A stretch of 50,732 nucleotides of DNA from an uncultured Prevotellaceae bacterium (GTDB taxonomy: Bacteria; Bacteroidota; Bacteroidia; Bacteroidales; Bacteroidaceae), in assembly GCA_900318795.1 (NCBI GenBank), contig ONLU01000012.1, positions 1 to 50,732 of the forward strand, in the 5' to 3' direction. The notes below the pieces were generated by a model, which saw only the letters and a list, made by a program, of their open reading frames with translations, was not told the DNA's origin and did not search any database. The translations under genes and the position numbers were made by a program. Shown one piece after another: positions 31,344 through 42,916 of this stretch (the first letter of the stretch is position 1; every line of letters begins with the position of its first letter).

Positions 31344-34300
31344 TTAGAAGCTCAGGTTGACACCAAGGATGAACGACATAGGACGCGGATACATGTTGCT
31401 GTCGAAACCGCTTGCGACCTCAGGATCAAGACCATCATACTTCGTAATGGTGAACACGTTAGAGCAGGTGAGGTATACACGACCGTTGAGGTAGTCATCC
31501 AGTGTCTTGAACGAATAGCCAATGGTAATGTTATCACACTTCAGGAACGATGCATTGTGAACATAGAAGTCAGAGAGCTGAGACGTAATCTGGTAAGTCT
31601 GCCAGTTGCGGGCGACAGCCTCGTAAGTGTAGTTGTTCATATAGAGAAGCGAGCTTTTCCATACCTCGGTCGGACTGACGTTTGCCATACCCTGCTCGTT
31701 GTTGTTATAGACATAGTTGCCAAGGCTGGCACGCAATGAGAAACCGAGGTCCCAGTTCTTCCACTCCATGCGAGAGCTCAGACCCATAGTGACAGGAGCT
31801 GCAGGGCTCTTGTAGAAGTACTTGTCAGCCTGGGTAATCTGTCCGTCACCATTACGGTCTACAACAGCGTTCTCAATGGGTTTCCCGTTCTGGTCGTAAG
31901 CCTGCTGGAACACGTAGAACGAGTTAATGGGCTGACCTACCTGCTGATACTGAAGATAACGGTCGATACCAATCTTAACATTAGTATTAGGAACAGGCGA
32001 GCCGTCTTCAGAAACGCCACTCAGGTCGGTAATCTCATTCTTGTTGTAGGTTACATTGTAATCCAGTACCCAGTAGAAATTCTTGCTCTGAACAGCCTTC
32101 CAACTGATGCTGGCCTCAATACCCTTGTTCTCCAGCGAACCAATGTTCTGCCAAGCCTGGTTACGATAAGCCGACAGGGCCTTGGTAGGAGCATAGTTCA
32201 ACAGATCGGTAGTCTTACGCTTGTAGACATCAATAGAACCGGAGAGGCGCTGGTTAAAGATACCCCAGTCAAGTCCGATGTTATAGGTCGTTGTAGTCTC
32301 CCACTTCAATGACGGCGTATAGTTGTCAGGACGATAGAGGGTACCATTGCCTGTCACAGGATAGTAGCTGTCTGTACCTGTGTTCTTAGAGTAAGTGGCT
32401 ATCCAACTGTAGTCGGGCACCGCACCAGCCTGCTGACCAGTCTCACCATAGCTCAGACGGAGTTTCAGGTCAGAGAGAGCCTTTGCACTCTTCAGGAACG
32501 GCTCCTCGTTAATCTTCCATGCAAAAGCAAACGAGGGGAATGTAGCCCAGTGATCCTTGAAACGAGAAGTACCGTCACGACGAACCGTAGCAGTCAGCAT
32601 ATAGCGGTCAAGCAGTGTGTAGTTGGCACGTCCGAAGAATGATACCAGATAGCTATCGGTTGTGAAGTGATAAGGAGTATGAGGACGTGAGTGGTCAGGT
32701 GTCGAATTATAGTTGGGGTTCGTTTCGGGATAGTAGCCAACATAATCATTCTTTTGGTCACGCCAGAAGTGCTGCCACTCGTAACCAGCCATGATATCGA
32801 AATGATGAACCTTGGCAAAATCCTTATAATACTGTGCATAGGCAGAAATCTGAAGATTGCGCTTCAAGATCTTGTCCATACCAGAACTGCCATAATACCA
32901 AGAGCCTGTATACCAAGTCTCGTTGGATGTATACTGCTTACCTTCCGAAACATCGGCACCAGCTGTAGCGTGCAGACGCAGGTCTTCGAAACCATGTACC
33001 TTATAGTCGATATCGGCACTTCCCACGAACGAACGGCTGATGGCATGTTCGTCACGGCCTGTCAGCAGAGAAAGTGGGTTGGCCATGCCGGCTGTACCGT
33101 TGTAAGAAGCAGGCCAAGTTGGGTCACCATCGAACTCACCAATGACTGGCCACTGGAAATAATGTCCGAAGTTCTGGAGAGTTTGCTTCAGGTTGTCACC
33201 CAACAACTCCTGATGATATTTCGAAGTGAAGTTATAAGGGTTCTGAGTGGGATCAAAATAGACTGCATTATTTACAGCACCTGTATCAGCAAACTTGGTC
33301 TTGGCAAACATACCCTTGGCATTCAGGTTGATGTTCAAGTGGTCGTTCAGCAGTGAAGGACTTAGGTTCAGCGAGGCGGTCACACGCTCGAAGCCTGAAC
33401 TCCTGAGGATACCTTCCTGGTTGGTATAGCCCACCGAAACACGATAAGGCAGGTTTTTGAAAGCACCCGATACGGTCAAGTTGTGGTCAACGCTGACACC
33501 TGGTTGGTAAATCTCATCCTGCCAATTGGTGTTGGCTGTACCTAAAGCCTGATAGGGAATACTTTCCGTACCATACATATTCTTGATAAAATCACGATAC
33601 TCATCGCCATTCATTACCTTGAGGGACTTTTGGCGCACACTGGCTGTCACACTACCTGAATAAGAGATGGTAGGCTTCAGGTTCTTACGGCCCTTCTTGG
33701 TGGTGATGATGATGACACCATTCGAACCACGGCTACCATAGATAGCAGTTGCCGAAGCATCCTTCAGCACGTTGAACGACTCGATATCCTGTGGGTTAAT
33801 CATAGACAACGGGTTGGTAAGACCTTTCACACCCTCGTTATCCATAGCCAGTCCGTCAATCACAATCAACGGGTCGTTAGAGGCATTCAGCGAAGAACCG
33901 CCACGAATACGAATCTGAGCTCCAGCACCAGGAGCACCGTCGTTGCTCGTAATATTGACACCGGCAACCTTACCTGCCAACATGTCCTGCGGATTCACCA
34001 CCAGACCCTTGTTCTTAGAGTCGGGCTTCAATGCTGTAACAGAGCCTGTCAGGTCACTCTTCTTGACAGCACCATAACCAATGACGACAACGTCGTTCAG
34101 CATGGTAGCGTCTTCCAGGAGAGTAATCTCCAACGAGGGAGCAGCTTTGACAGTCTGAGTCTGATAGCCGATATAGCTGATGCTGATGTCGGCTCCTTGA
34201 TTGGCTTTCAAGGCAAAGTTACCATCAAAATCTGTGACAGTTGCGTTCTGTGTGTTGGCAACACGCACTGTAGCACCGATGATAGGTTCACCCTGAGCAT

Positions 34301-34412
34301 CTTTCACATGGCCTTTGACGTCAATTTGAGCAAAGGCACCTACCGAAAGGAATAGGACCAGGAAAAGGGCCAGCATCCTTAGCGGAGTCTTAATGTTTAC
34401 CTGCTTCATCAT
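31344..34412 (-). CDS. susC: SusC-like TonB-dependent outer-membrane transporter
   Basis: 1022 residues. Signal peptide to about residue 28 (LSVGAFAQ), a carboxypeptidase-D-like domain (IDVKGHVKDAQGEPIIGATV...SISYIGYQT), then the plug with EVVVIGYG-type sequence (DVVVIGYGAVKKSDLTGSV) and SGVQIRIRGGSSLNASNDPL-like motif (here AQIRIRGGSSLNASNDP). The 22-strand barrel ends in the expected aromatic residue (ILGVNLSF). It imports malto-oligosaccharides across the outer membrane using TonB energy. It is the first gene of susCDEF and is transcribed away from the LacI regulator. A -7 box lies about 70 bp upstream without a good -33 element, suggesting activator dependence. Confidence 0.96.
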   Translation of the reverse strand: MMKQVNIKTPLRMLALFLVLFLSVGAFAQIDVKGHVKDAQGEPIIGATVRVANTQNATVTDFDGNFALKANQGADISISYIGYQTQTVKAAPSLEITLLEDATMLNDVVVIGYGAVKKSDLTGSVTALKPDSKNKGLVVNPQDMLAGKVAGVNITSNDGAPGAGAQIRIRGGSSLNASNDPLIVIDGLAMDNEGVKGLTNPLSMINPQDIESFNVLKDASATAIYGSRGSNGVIIITTKKGRKNLKPTISYSGSVTASVRQKSLKVMNGDEYRDFIKNMYGTESIPYQALGTANTNWQDEIYQPGVSVDHNLTVSGAFKNLPYRVSVGYTNQEGILRSSGFERVTASLNLSPSLLNDHLNINLNAKGMFAKTKFADTGAVNNAVYFDPTQNPYNFTSKYHQELLGDNLKQTLQNFGHYFQWPVIGEFDGDPTWPASYNGTAGMANPLSLLTGRDEHAISRSFVGSADIDYKVHGFEDLRLHATAGADVSEGKQYTSNETWYTGSWYYGSSGMDKILKRNLQISAYAQYYKDFAKVHHFDIMAGYEWQHFWRDQKNDYVGYYPETNPNYNSTPDHSRPHTPYHFTTDSYLVSFFGRANYTLLDRYMLTATVRRDGTSRFKDHWATFPSFAFAWKINEEPFLKSAKALSDLKLRLSYGETGQQAGAVPDYSWIATYSKNTGTDSYYPVTGNGTLYRPDNYTPSLKWETTTTYNIGLDWGIFNQRLSGSIDVYKRKTTDLLNYAPTKALSAYRNQAWQNIGSLENKGIEASISWKAVQSKNFYWVLDYNVTYNKNEITDLSGVSEDGSPVPNTNVKIGIDRYLQYQQVGQPINSFYVFQQAYDQNGKPIENAVVDRNGDGQITQADKYFYKSPAAPVTMGLSSRMEWKNWDLGFSLRASLGNYVYNNNEQGMANVSPTEVWKSSLLYMNNYTYEAVARNWQTYQITSQLSDFYVHNASFLKCDNITIGYSFKTLDDYLNGRVYLTCSNVFTITKYDGLDPEVASGFDSNMYPRPMSFILGVNLSF

Positions 34413-34480
34413 TTAAATTTTAAAGTTAGTATAAGATAGTAAGTTCTCAAAAATTTCGGCATATTGATTTAAATCAAGTG

Positions 34481-34488
34481 CAAAGATA
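34481..34488 (-). promoter_or_regulatory. -7 element of the susC promoter
   Basis: TATCTTTG on the minus strand, 68 bp before the susC start. No TTTG lies at the right distance upstream, so an activator is probably needed. A LacI-type palindrome lies 55 bp upstream of it. Confidence 0.65.
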
Positions 34489-34542
34489 GGAATAGTTTTG
34501 ATTCGTTCATACTTTTTTTCATAAAAATTCATAACCGAAGCA

Positions 34543-34558
34543 ATGCAAACGTTTGCAT
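34543..34558. promoter_or_regulatory. LacI-type operator in the susC/lacI divergent region
   Basis: A perfect 16-bp palindrome ATGCAAACGTTTGCAT with the central CG of LacI-family sites. It lies 55 bp upstream of the susC -7 box and 55 bp upstream of the regulator's own -7 box, where it could activate either gene or both. The adjacent LacI protein is the likely ligand. Confidence 0.8.
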
Positions 34559-34585
34559 CAACGTTTATCAATAAATAAATAAGGT

Positions 34586-34620
34586 ATTGTTCCATCGTAC
34601 AAAACTTTTCCCTAACTTTG
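34586..34620 (+). promoter_or_regulatory. Promoter of the LacI-family regulator
   Basis: TAACTTTG at 34613-34620 matches the -7 element, with ATTG at 34586-34589 as a weak -33 partner (23-bp spacer). The ATG follows 21 bp after the -7 box. Confidence 0.65.
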
Positions 34621-34641
34621 CAAACACAAACTAAAAACCAG

Positions 34642-35667
34642 ATGAAAGAGAAGACGCCATTGACAATGAAGGACATAGCCCGCGAGTTCGGAATCTCGGT
34701 GGCTACCGTCTCACGGGCCTTGAAGGACTCCCCACGCATCTCGGCAGAACGCCGTGCGGTCATCCAGCAATATGCCCGCGAGCATAACTTCACACCCAAC
34801 GTTATTGCCGAATCGCTGCGTTTCTCGAAGTTGCAACCTATGAAAGTCATAGGTGTCATCATTCCCGAGTTCACCCATTTCTATTTCTCGTCGGTGCTGG
34901 CAGGCATTGAGGAGGAAGCGTCTGCCAGAGGCTACCGCATCATGGTGGCTCAGAGCAGCGAGAAGTATGAGCGCGAGGTGCGCATCTGTCAGTCGTTCTA
35001 CGAGAACAAGGTTTGTGGCATCATTGTGTCACAGGCCAAGGACACACAGAAGTATGACCACTTCCAACGACTGATGGATGCCGGTGTTCCTCTGGTCTTC
35101 TATGATAGAATATGTACAGGTGTGAATGCCAGCCGTGTGGTAGTCGATGACTACATGGGGGCCTTCAATGCTGTGACACACCTGATAGAGACTGGCTGTA
35201 AGCGCATTGCCTTCTATGGGGCTGCTTTGAACCTGGAGATATCGAAGAACCGTTTCAACGGCTACAAGGATGCTTTGCTGAAATACGGCCTGACCTACGA
35301 CGAGTCTCTGACACGCATCTGCGACAACCGCACAGACGCAGAAGCCATTACTCCAGAATTGCTGAAGGGCACTCTCGTTCCCGATGGTTTCTTTGCCGTC
35401 AATGACGATACAGCTATCGGAATCCTGTACACGGCTAAGCGCATGGGATTCAAGGTTCCTCAGGACATTTCCGTCTGTGGCTTTACCAACGGCCAGCGTG
35501 CTGTAGCCTGCGACCCCATGCTAACCACCGTGGAACAGCGTGGCGTCAAGGTGGGTGAAGAAGCTGCCGACATACTGATAGGGCACGTAGAAGGTGTCAT
35601 TCCCTTGGACAAGGCCGAACGGCGCATTGTCCGCACACGCCTGATTATTAGAGGTACGACGAGGTGA
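34642..35667 (+). CDS. LacI-family transcriptional regulator of the starch/maltodextrin locus
   Basis: 341 residues from ATG 34642 (MKEKTPLTMKDIAREFGISVATVSRALKDSPRIS). The N-terminal LacI HTH and hinge are followed by a periplasmic-binding-protein-like sugar sensor (VIGVIIPEFTHFYFSSVLAGIEEEA, PDGFFAVNDDTAIGILYTAKRMGF, DISVCGFTNGQ, MLTTVEQRGVKVGEEAADIL). An upstream TTG start (34618) lies inside the -7 box and is rejected. It is first in a plus-strand unit with the MFS transporter, GH77, GH97 and Bcp, divergent from susC. Matching palindromes stand before susC and GH77. In Bacteroides thetaiotaomicron the sus locus is controlled by the membrane protein SusR; here a cytoplasmic LacI protein seems to take that role, sensing an imported sugar. 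Whether it activates or represses is not visible from sequence. Confidence 0.93.
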   Translation: MKEKTPLTMKDIAREFGISVATVSRALKDSPRISAERRAVIQQYAREHNFTPNVIAESLRFSKLQPMKVIGVIIPEFTHFYFSSVLAGIEEEASARGYRIMVAQSSEKYEREVRICQSFYENKVCGIIVSQAKDTQKYDHFQRLMDAGVPLVFYDRICTGVNASRVVVDDYMGAFNAVTHLIETGCKRIAFYGAALNLEISKNRFNGYKDALLKYGLTYDESLTRICDNRTDAEAITPELLKGTLVPDGFFAVNDDTAIGILYTAKRMGFKVPQDISVCGFTNGQRAVACDPMLTTVEQRGVKVGEEAADILIGHVEGVIPLDKAERRIVRTRLIIRGTTR

Positions 35668-35697
35668 GTTCAAAGTTTAAGTTCAAAGTTATAATAT

Positions 35698-37005
35698 ATG
35701 AAACAAAAACCTAATTTACCGTTTTGGAGTCTGTGGAATCTGAGTTTCGGATTCTTCGGTGTACAGATTGCCTATGCCCTGCAGAGTGCTAACATTTCAC
35801 GCATCTTCCGCACGCTGGGTGCCGACCCTCACGACCTGAGCTTCTTCTGGATTCTGCCTCCGCTGATGGGCATTCTCGTCCAACCCATTGTCGGCACACT
35901 GTCAGACAAGACCTGGTGCCGTTATGGACGACGCATACCTTATTTATTTATTGGTGCTGCCGTTGCTGTTGCCGTCATGTGCCTGTTGCCTAATTCCGGC
36001 TCGCTCCATCTGGCTGTATCAGCAGCACTCATCTTCGGCCTCATCGCACTGATGCTGCTCGATACCAGCATCAATATGGCCATGCAGCCGTTCAAGATGC
36101 TGGTGGGTGACATGGTCAATGAAGAGCAGAAGGCCAAGGCTTACAGCATCCAGTCGTTCTTGTGTAATGCCGGTTCAGTAGCCGGATACATCTTCCCCTT
36201 CATCTTGACATGGATTGGCGTGAAGAACGTAGCCCAGGAGGGCGTAGTTCCTGACTCTGTCATTTGGTCATTCTACATCGGTGCTGCTATCTTGATTCTG
36301 TGCGTACTCTATACCACAGCAAAGGTCAAGGAGATGCCGCCCGAGGAGTATGCCCAATACCACGGGCTAAAGGACAAAGAAGGCCAGAAAGACTCTGCCA
36401 ACTGGTTTGTGTTGCTGAAGAATGCTCCCTCTACCTTCTGGAAGGTTGGTTTGGTGCAGTTCTTCTGCTGGGCAGCCTTTCTCTATATGTGGACCTATGT
36501 GGTGGATGCCGTGTCTGAGACGGTATGGAACACTACTGACCCCACATCAGAGGATTATCAGGTAGCAGGCAACTGGACAGGTGTGCTATATGCCGTTCAA
36601 GCCATGAGTTCCGTTGTATGGGCAACCATCCTTCCACGATTCAGCAACATGAAGATGGCCTATGCCGTCAGTCTGATACTTGGTGGCATCGGATTTGCCC
36701 TGATACCATTCATGCCTAGCCAATACGGACAGATCCTGCCCTTCCTTCTCATCGGTTGTGGCTGGGCTGCCATGCTGGCCATGCCGTTTACCTTCGTCAC
36801 CAATGCGCTGGAGGGCTATGGTCACATGGGAGCATACCTGGGGCTGTTCAACGGCACCATCTGCCTGCCCCAGATCATTGCAGCCCTTTGTGGAGGCACT
36901 ATCTTCTCGTTGGTTGGCGGACATCAGTCCACCATGATGATAGTGGCTGGTGTCAGCATGGTGATTGGCGCTTGCTGCGTATCCATCATCGGAGAGAGAA
37001 AATAA
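35698..37005 (+). CDS. MFS sugar transporter (SLC45-like, probable maltose/maltodextrin permease)
   Basis: 435 residues with about 12 transmembrane segments. The N-terminus LPFWSLWNLSFGFFGVQIAYALQSANISRIFRTLGADP and the loop GTLSDKTWCRYGRRIPYLFIGA (the MFS A-motif D-x-x-GRR) are typical of the GPH/SLC45-like permeases found in Bacteroidetes starch and sucrose loci. It would carry maltose or short maltodextrins from periplasm to cytoplasm. The gene lies 30 bp after the LacI gene, and the short gap holds heptamer-like GTTCAAA copies. Operon position between regulator and GH77 supports the substrate. Confidence 0.9.
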   Translation: MKQKPNLPFWSLWNLSFGFFGVQIAYALQSANISRIFRTLGADPHDLSFFWILPPLMGILVQPIVGTLSDKTWCRYGRRIPYLFIGAAVAVAVMCLLPNSGSLHLAVSAALIFGLIALMLLDTSINMAMQPFKMLVGDMVNEEQKAKAYSIQSFLCNAGSVAGYIFPFILTWIGVKNVAQEGVVPDSVIWSFYIGAAILILCVLYTTAKVKEMPPEEYAQYHGLKDKEGQKDSANWFVLLKNAPSTFWKVGLVQFFCWAAFLYMWTYVVDAVSETVWNTTDPTSEDYQVAGNWTGVLYAVQAMSSVVWATILPRFSNMKMAYAVSLILGGIGFALIPFMPSQYGQILPFLLIGCGWAAMLAMPFTFVTNALEGYGHMGAYLGLFNGTICLPQIIAALCGGTIFSLVGGHQSTMMIVAGVSMVIGACCVSIIGERK

Positions 37006-37008
37006 AGA

Positions 37009-37022
37009 TGCAAACGATTGCA
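37009..37022. promoter_or_regulatory. LacI-type operator upstream of GH77
   Basis: TGCAAACGATTGCA differs at one base from the perfect palindrome in the susC/lacI region. It begins 3 bp after the MFS stop and 34 bp before the GH77 ATG. No clear TAnnTTTG box follows it, so it may act on an atypical internal promoter or as a roadblock. Confidence 0.65.
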
Positions 37023-37055
37023 CAAAAGTAATAAACAACTAAAACATAATTACTT

Positions 37056-39494
37056 ATGAAAATACTATTCAATGTGGAATATCATACCACTTTCGGTGAG
37101 GAGTTGGTACTGAACATCCTTTCTGGCGAAGAAGCCTCCAAGACTACTATTCACAAGATGACAACACTTGACGGGTTGCACTGGTTCTGCGAACTGACCA
37201 AGAACCCTAAGACAGGTACGTATATTGACTACTATTACAGCCTCTTCCGCGGTGAAACTGAGGTACGCCACGAGTGGCTCATGGAGCCTCACCGGTTGGA
37301 GTTTGCTGCCGTCAAGGGGGCACACTATACGGTCTATGACCACTGGCTGGACATTCCGGAGGATGCCTACATGTATAGCTCGGCATTCACAGACTGTGTG
37401 ATGGCTCGCAAACGGGCACTGAGCACCCCTACGGAATACCAGCGAACGGTACGTCTGAAGGTTCGTGCCCCGCAATTGCGACTGGGTGAGCGCCTGGCCA
37501 TTGTGGGCGAGCCCCAGCAACTCGGAGCCTGGGACATCAAGAAGGCCCTGCCCATGACAGAGCATGAGTGTCACGAGTGGGTTGTCAGCCTTGATGCCGT
37601 CAATCTGCCTGTGGGACGGTTCGAATTCAAGTTCGCAATCCTCGACACGGAACCAGACTACACCCCACTATGGGAAGAGGGTGCCAACCGTAGCATCGAC
37701 TTACCAATTATCAAAGACAACAAGGTAGTGGTATACGAACTTCCTCAGGCTTATTTCCCCATCTATCCGTGGAAGGGAGCAGGTACCGTCATCCCCATCT
37801 TCTCGCTGCGCAGTGAGGGGTCGTTCGGCGTAGGCGATTTCGGAGACTTGAAACTGATGATAGACTGGGCAGCCAAGACCAATCAGCGCATCCTGCAGGT
37901 ACTACCCATTAACGACACGAACATCACACACACCTGGCAGGACTCCTATCCTTATAACTCCATCAGCATCTATGCTCTTCATCCACAGTATACGGACTTC
38001 CGTCAGTTGCCCGAACTCAAGAATCAGGAGAAGAGAATGCAGTTCGAGCAGTTGCGCCAGGAGTTGAATGCCTTACAGCAGATTGACTACGAGCGCATGT
38101 TCACAGCCAAGATGGACTATCTGCACGAACTGTTTGCACAAGAGTGGAAAAAGATAAAGGCTACCAAGGCTTATAAAGAGTTCTTTGAAGAGAACAAAGC
38201 GTGGCTGGAGCCCTATGCCCTGTTCTGCGTCAACCGCGACAAGTACGGCACGGCAGACTTCTCCCAATGGCCCAAGGAGGCAAAAAGTACTAAAGCAAAG
38301 GCTGACAGTCAACAGGACTTCTGGTATTTCGTACAATACAATCTTGACCGACAGATGCGTGCTGCCCACGACTATGCCCGCAAGAATCGTGTCATCCTGA
38401 AGGGTGACATCCCTATCGGCATCAGCCGTGATGGTGTCGAGGCCTGGGTCGAGCCAAAGTATTTCAACCTGAACGGTCAGGCTGGTGCCCCACCCGATCC
38501 GTTCTCTGCAGACGGACAGAACTGGGGCTTCCCTACCTACAACTGGGACGAAATGCTGAAGGACGGCTGCTCATGGTGGGTACGTCGCTTCCGCAAGATG
38601 GCTCAGTACTTCGATGCCTATCGCATTGACCACGTCTTGGGTTTCTTCCGCATTTGGGAGATTCCCGTACCTGAGAAGTCGGGACTGATGGGCCAGTTTG
38701 CACCGGCTCTCGGACTGAGCAAGGAAGAGATCGAAGCCTACGGAGTAGCCTTCAACGAAGGTCTGTTCCTGGTTGACCACAAGCGCAATGACCGCTGGCA
38801 CCCACGCATTGCCGTACAGTATCAGCAAGCCTACGAACAGCTGGACGAGGGACAGAAGTATAACTTCAACCGGCTATATAACGACTATTTCTACCGTCGC
38901 AACAATCAGTTCTGGTATCAGGAAGCCATGAAGAAGTTGCCTCGCCTGACACAGGCCACCCGCATGCTGGTATGTGCCGAGGACTTAGGCATGGTACCCG
39001 ACTGCGTACCCTGGGTGATGAACGAGTTGCGCATCCTGTCGCTCGAAATCCAGACCATGCCTAAGGACCCCAACATCCGCTTTGGCAAACTGTCGCACAA
39101 CCCCTATCGCAGTGTATGCACCTTCTCTACCCATGACATGCCAACCCTGCGTCAGTGGTGGGACGAGGACGAAGAACAGACTCAGGCCTACTTCAATGGT
39201 CCTCTGCGCCGTAGCGGAGAGGCTCCCCATCCTCTGCCCGGTTGGCTGGCCAAGGACATCGTGAGTCGTCAGCTCACCTCGCCCTCCATGCTTTGTCTGC
39301 TTTCGCTACAAGACTGGCTCTCCATCGACGAGCGCCTGCGACTGCCCGACCAGAATGCCGAGCGCATCAACATCCCTGCCAATCCGCGTCACTATTGGCG
39401 CTACCGCATGCACCTGACCATCGAGCAACTCTTGGCAGCTGACGAGTTCAACGAAGAGGTGAAGACTTTAATCTCACATAGTGGAAGAAAATAA
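37056..39494 (+). CDS. malQ: 4-alpha-glucanotransferase (GH77) with two N-terminal starch-binding domains
   Basis: 812 residues, no signal peptide, so cytoplasmic. The N-terminal about 230 residues hold two CBM20-like modules: one at about 1-100, and one at about 130-210 with RVKVRAP-type start (RLKVRAPQLRLGERLAIVGEPQQLGAWD). The GH77 barrel (about 255-800) has SLRSEGSFGVGDFGDLKLMIDW, the nucleophile Asp in FDAYRIDHVLGFFRIW (about residue 525), the acid/base Glu in VCAEDLGMVPD (about 643) and FSTHDMPTLRQWW. This is the DPE2-like architecture, longer than E. coli MalQ. It disproportionates maltose and maltodextrins brought in by the MFS permease. It lies 50 bp after that gene, with a LacI-type operator in between, and 21 bp before GH97. 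Confidence 0.95.
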   Translation: MKILFNVEYHTTFGEELVLNILSGEEASKTTIHKMTTLDGLHWFCELTKNPKTGTYIDYYYSLFRGETEVRHEWLMEPHRLEFAAVKGAHYTVYDHWLDIPEDAYMYSSAFTDCVMARKRALSTPTEYQRTVRLKVRAPQLRLGERLAIVGEPQQLGAWDIKKALPMTEHECHEWVVSLDAVNLPVGRFEFKFAILDTEPDYTPLWEEGANRSIDLPIIKDNKVVVYELPQAYFPIYPWKGAGTVIPIFSLRSEGSFGVGDFGDLKLMIDWAAKTNQRILQVLPINDTNITHTWQDSYPYNSISIYALHPQYTDFRQLPELKNQEKRMQFEQLRQELNALQQIDYERMFTAKMDYLHELFAQEWKKIKATKAYKEFFEENKAWLEPYALFCVNRDKYGTADFSQWPKEAKSTKAKADSQQDFWYFVQYNLDRQMRAAHDYARKNRVILKGDIPIGISRDGVEAWVEPKYFNLNGQAGAPPDPFSADGQNWGFPTYNWDEMLKDGCSWWVRRFRKMAQYFDAYRIDHVLGFFRIWEIPVPEKSGLMGQFAPALGLSKEEIEAYGVAFNEGLFLVDHKRNDRWHPRIAVQYQQAYEQLDEGQKYNFNRLYNDYFYRRNNQFWYQEAMKKLPRLTQATRMLVCAEDLGMVPDCVPWVMNELRILSLEIQTMPKDPNIRFGKLSHNPYRSVCTFSTHDMPTLRQWWDEDEEQTQAYFNGPLRRSGEAPHPLPGWLAKDIVSRQLTSPSMLCLLSLQDWLSIDERLRLPDQNAERINIPANPRHYWRYRMHLTIEQLLAADEFNEEVKTLISHSGRK

Positions 39495-41774
<2,280 letters not shown>

Positions 41775-41787
41775 CATTCGACGACCT

Positions 41788-42237
41788 ATGAACATTGGAG
41801 ACAAGGCGCCCGAGATTCTGGGCAAAGACGAACAGGGACGGGACATCCGTCTGAGTGACTATAAAGGCAGAAAACTGGTGCTCTACTTCTATCCGAAGGA
41901 CAACACCAGCGGCTGTACTGCCGAAGCTTGCAGCTTACGCGACCACTATGGCGAGTTGCAGGCCAAGGGCTATGAAGTGGTGGGAGTGAGCAAAGACTCT
42001 GCCCAGTCGCATCAGAAATTCAAAGAGAAATATCAGTTGCCCTTTCCCCTGATTGCCGATGTAGACCACACCCTGCTGGAGGCCATGGGAGCCTGGGGAG
42101 AGAAGTCCATGTACGGCAAGAAGGTCATGGGCACCATCCGCACCACCTTCGTCATCAACGAAGAGGGCATCATTGAACAAATCATGGCTGGAAAGCAGAT
42201 TAAAACCAAAGAACATGCCCAGCAGATTCTTCCATAA
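41788..42237 (+). CDS. bcp: Peroxiredoxin, Bcp/PrxQ family
   Basis: 149 residues from ATG 41788 (MNIGDKAPEI). An upstream in-frame start inside the GH97 gene is rejected. The motif YFYPKDNTSGCTAEACSLRD holds the peroxidatic Cys (SGCT) and the resolving Cys five residues later (EACS), as in PrxQ/Bcp thiol peroxidases, which reduce hydrogen and alkyl peroxides with thioredoxin. Length is normal. It is 13 bp after the GH97 stop and probably rides on the maltodextrin operon, with no metabolic link visible. Confidence 0.95.
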   Translation: MNIGDKAPEILGKDEQGRDIRLSDYKGRKLVLYFYPKDNTSGCTAEACSLRDHYGELQAKGYEVVGVSKDSAQSHQKFKEKYQLPFPLIADVDHTLLEAMGAWGEKSMYGKKVMGTIRTTFVINEEGIIEQIMAGKQIKTKEHAQQILP

Positions 42238-42266
42238 TGCTTAGTTTGGAGAAATCCTCCACATTT

Positions 42267-42320
42267 CTTGCAGGGTACGGAAAATTTTGCTAAATTTGCA
42301 GCGCAGGAAGAAAATCTTCC
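42267..42320 (+). promoter_or_regulatory. Promoter and leader stem-loop of the Lrp/AsnC gene
   Basis: CTTG (42267-42270), a 20-bp spacer and TAAATTTG (42291-42298) form the promoter. The leader then holds the perfect 6-bp hairpin GGAAGA-AAA-TCTTCC (42306-42320), about 50 bp before the start codon. Confidence 0.65.
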
Positions 42321-42370
42321 CCAAGCAGAACATTCGAAGCCACTCAATCAGATTATAATTCTCAACACCT

Positions 42371-42835
42371 ATGGCAGAAAGACTCGACGATACTGATTTA
42401 CAAATACTTAAGACGCTGCAGAAGAATGCGAAACTGACCACAAAGGAACTGGCAGATGCCGTTCATCTGACTCCCACGCCCGTGTTCGAACGTCAGAAGC
42501 GGCTTGAACGTCAGGGGTACATCAAGAAGTATATTGCCGTACTTGACCCAGAGAAGCTCAATCTGGGCCTGCAGGTGTTCTGCAAGGTGAAGCTGAAGCA
42601 GATCAACCACGAGATTGCCGATGCCTTCGTGCGCCGCATCCAACGCATCCCGGAGGTGACGGAGTGCTATAATACCTCGGGCGCGTACGACTATCTGTTG
42701 AAGGTACGAGCGAGAGACATGAAGCAGTATCAGGAGTTCGTACTCAACAAGTTGGGTGAGATTGAGATGCTAGCCTCTATTGAGAGTACCTTCGTGATGA
42801 GCGAGGTCAAACAAACTTATGGTATCAACATTTAG
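42371..42835 (+). CDS. Lrp/AsnC-family transcriptional regulator
   Basis: 154 residues, the normal size. The N-terminal winged helix (LDDTDLQILKTLQKNAKLTTKELADAVHLTPTPVFERQKRLERQGYI) is followed by the RAM ligand-binding domain (IPEVTECYNTSGAYDYLLKVRARDMKQYQEFVLNKLGEIEMLASIESTFVM). Members sense amino acids and form octamers that bend DNA. It is a single gene between bcp and cysS. Targets are unknown. Confidence 0.95.
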   Translation: MAERLDDTDLQILKTLQKNAKLTTKELADAVHLTPTPVFERQKRLERQGYIKKYIAVLDPEKLNLGLQVFCKVKLKQINHEIADAFVRRIQRIPEVTECYNTSGAYDYLLKVRARDMKQYQEFVLNKLGEIEMLASIESTFVMSEVKQTYGINI

Positions 42836-42840
42836 GCCAA

Positions 42841-42876
42841 AAAATTTGGTTTTTAACTCGCTTAATCGTACCTTTG
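42841..42876 (+). promoter_or_regulatory. First copy of the duplicated cysS promoter
   Basis: A 36-bp unit identical to 42917-42952. It holds TTTG (42845-42848), a 20-bp spacer and TACCTTTG (42869-42876), a perfect match to the Bacteroidetes promoter consensus. It begins 6 bp after the Lrp/AsnC stop. Confidence 0.88.
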
Positions 42877-42916
42877 AACTTTGTTCGAAAGTACTCACGC
42901 TCGAAAAATCTCAAAT

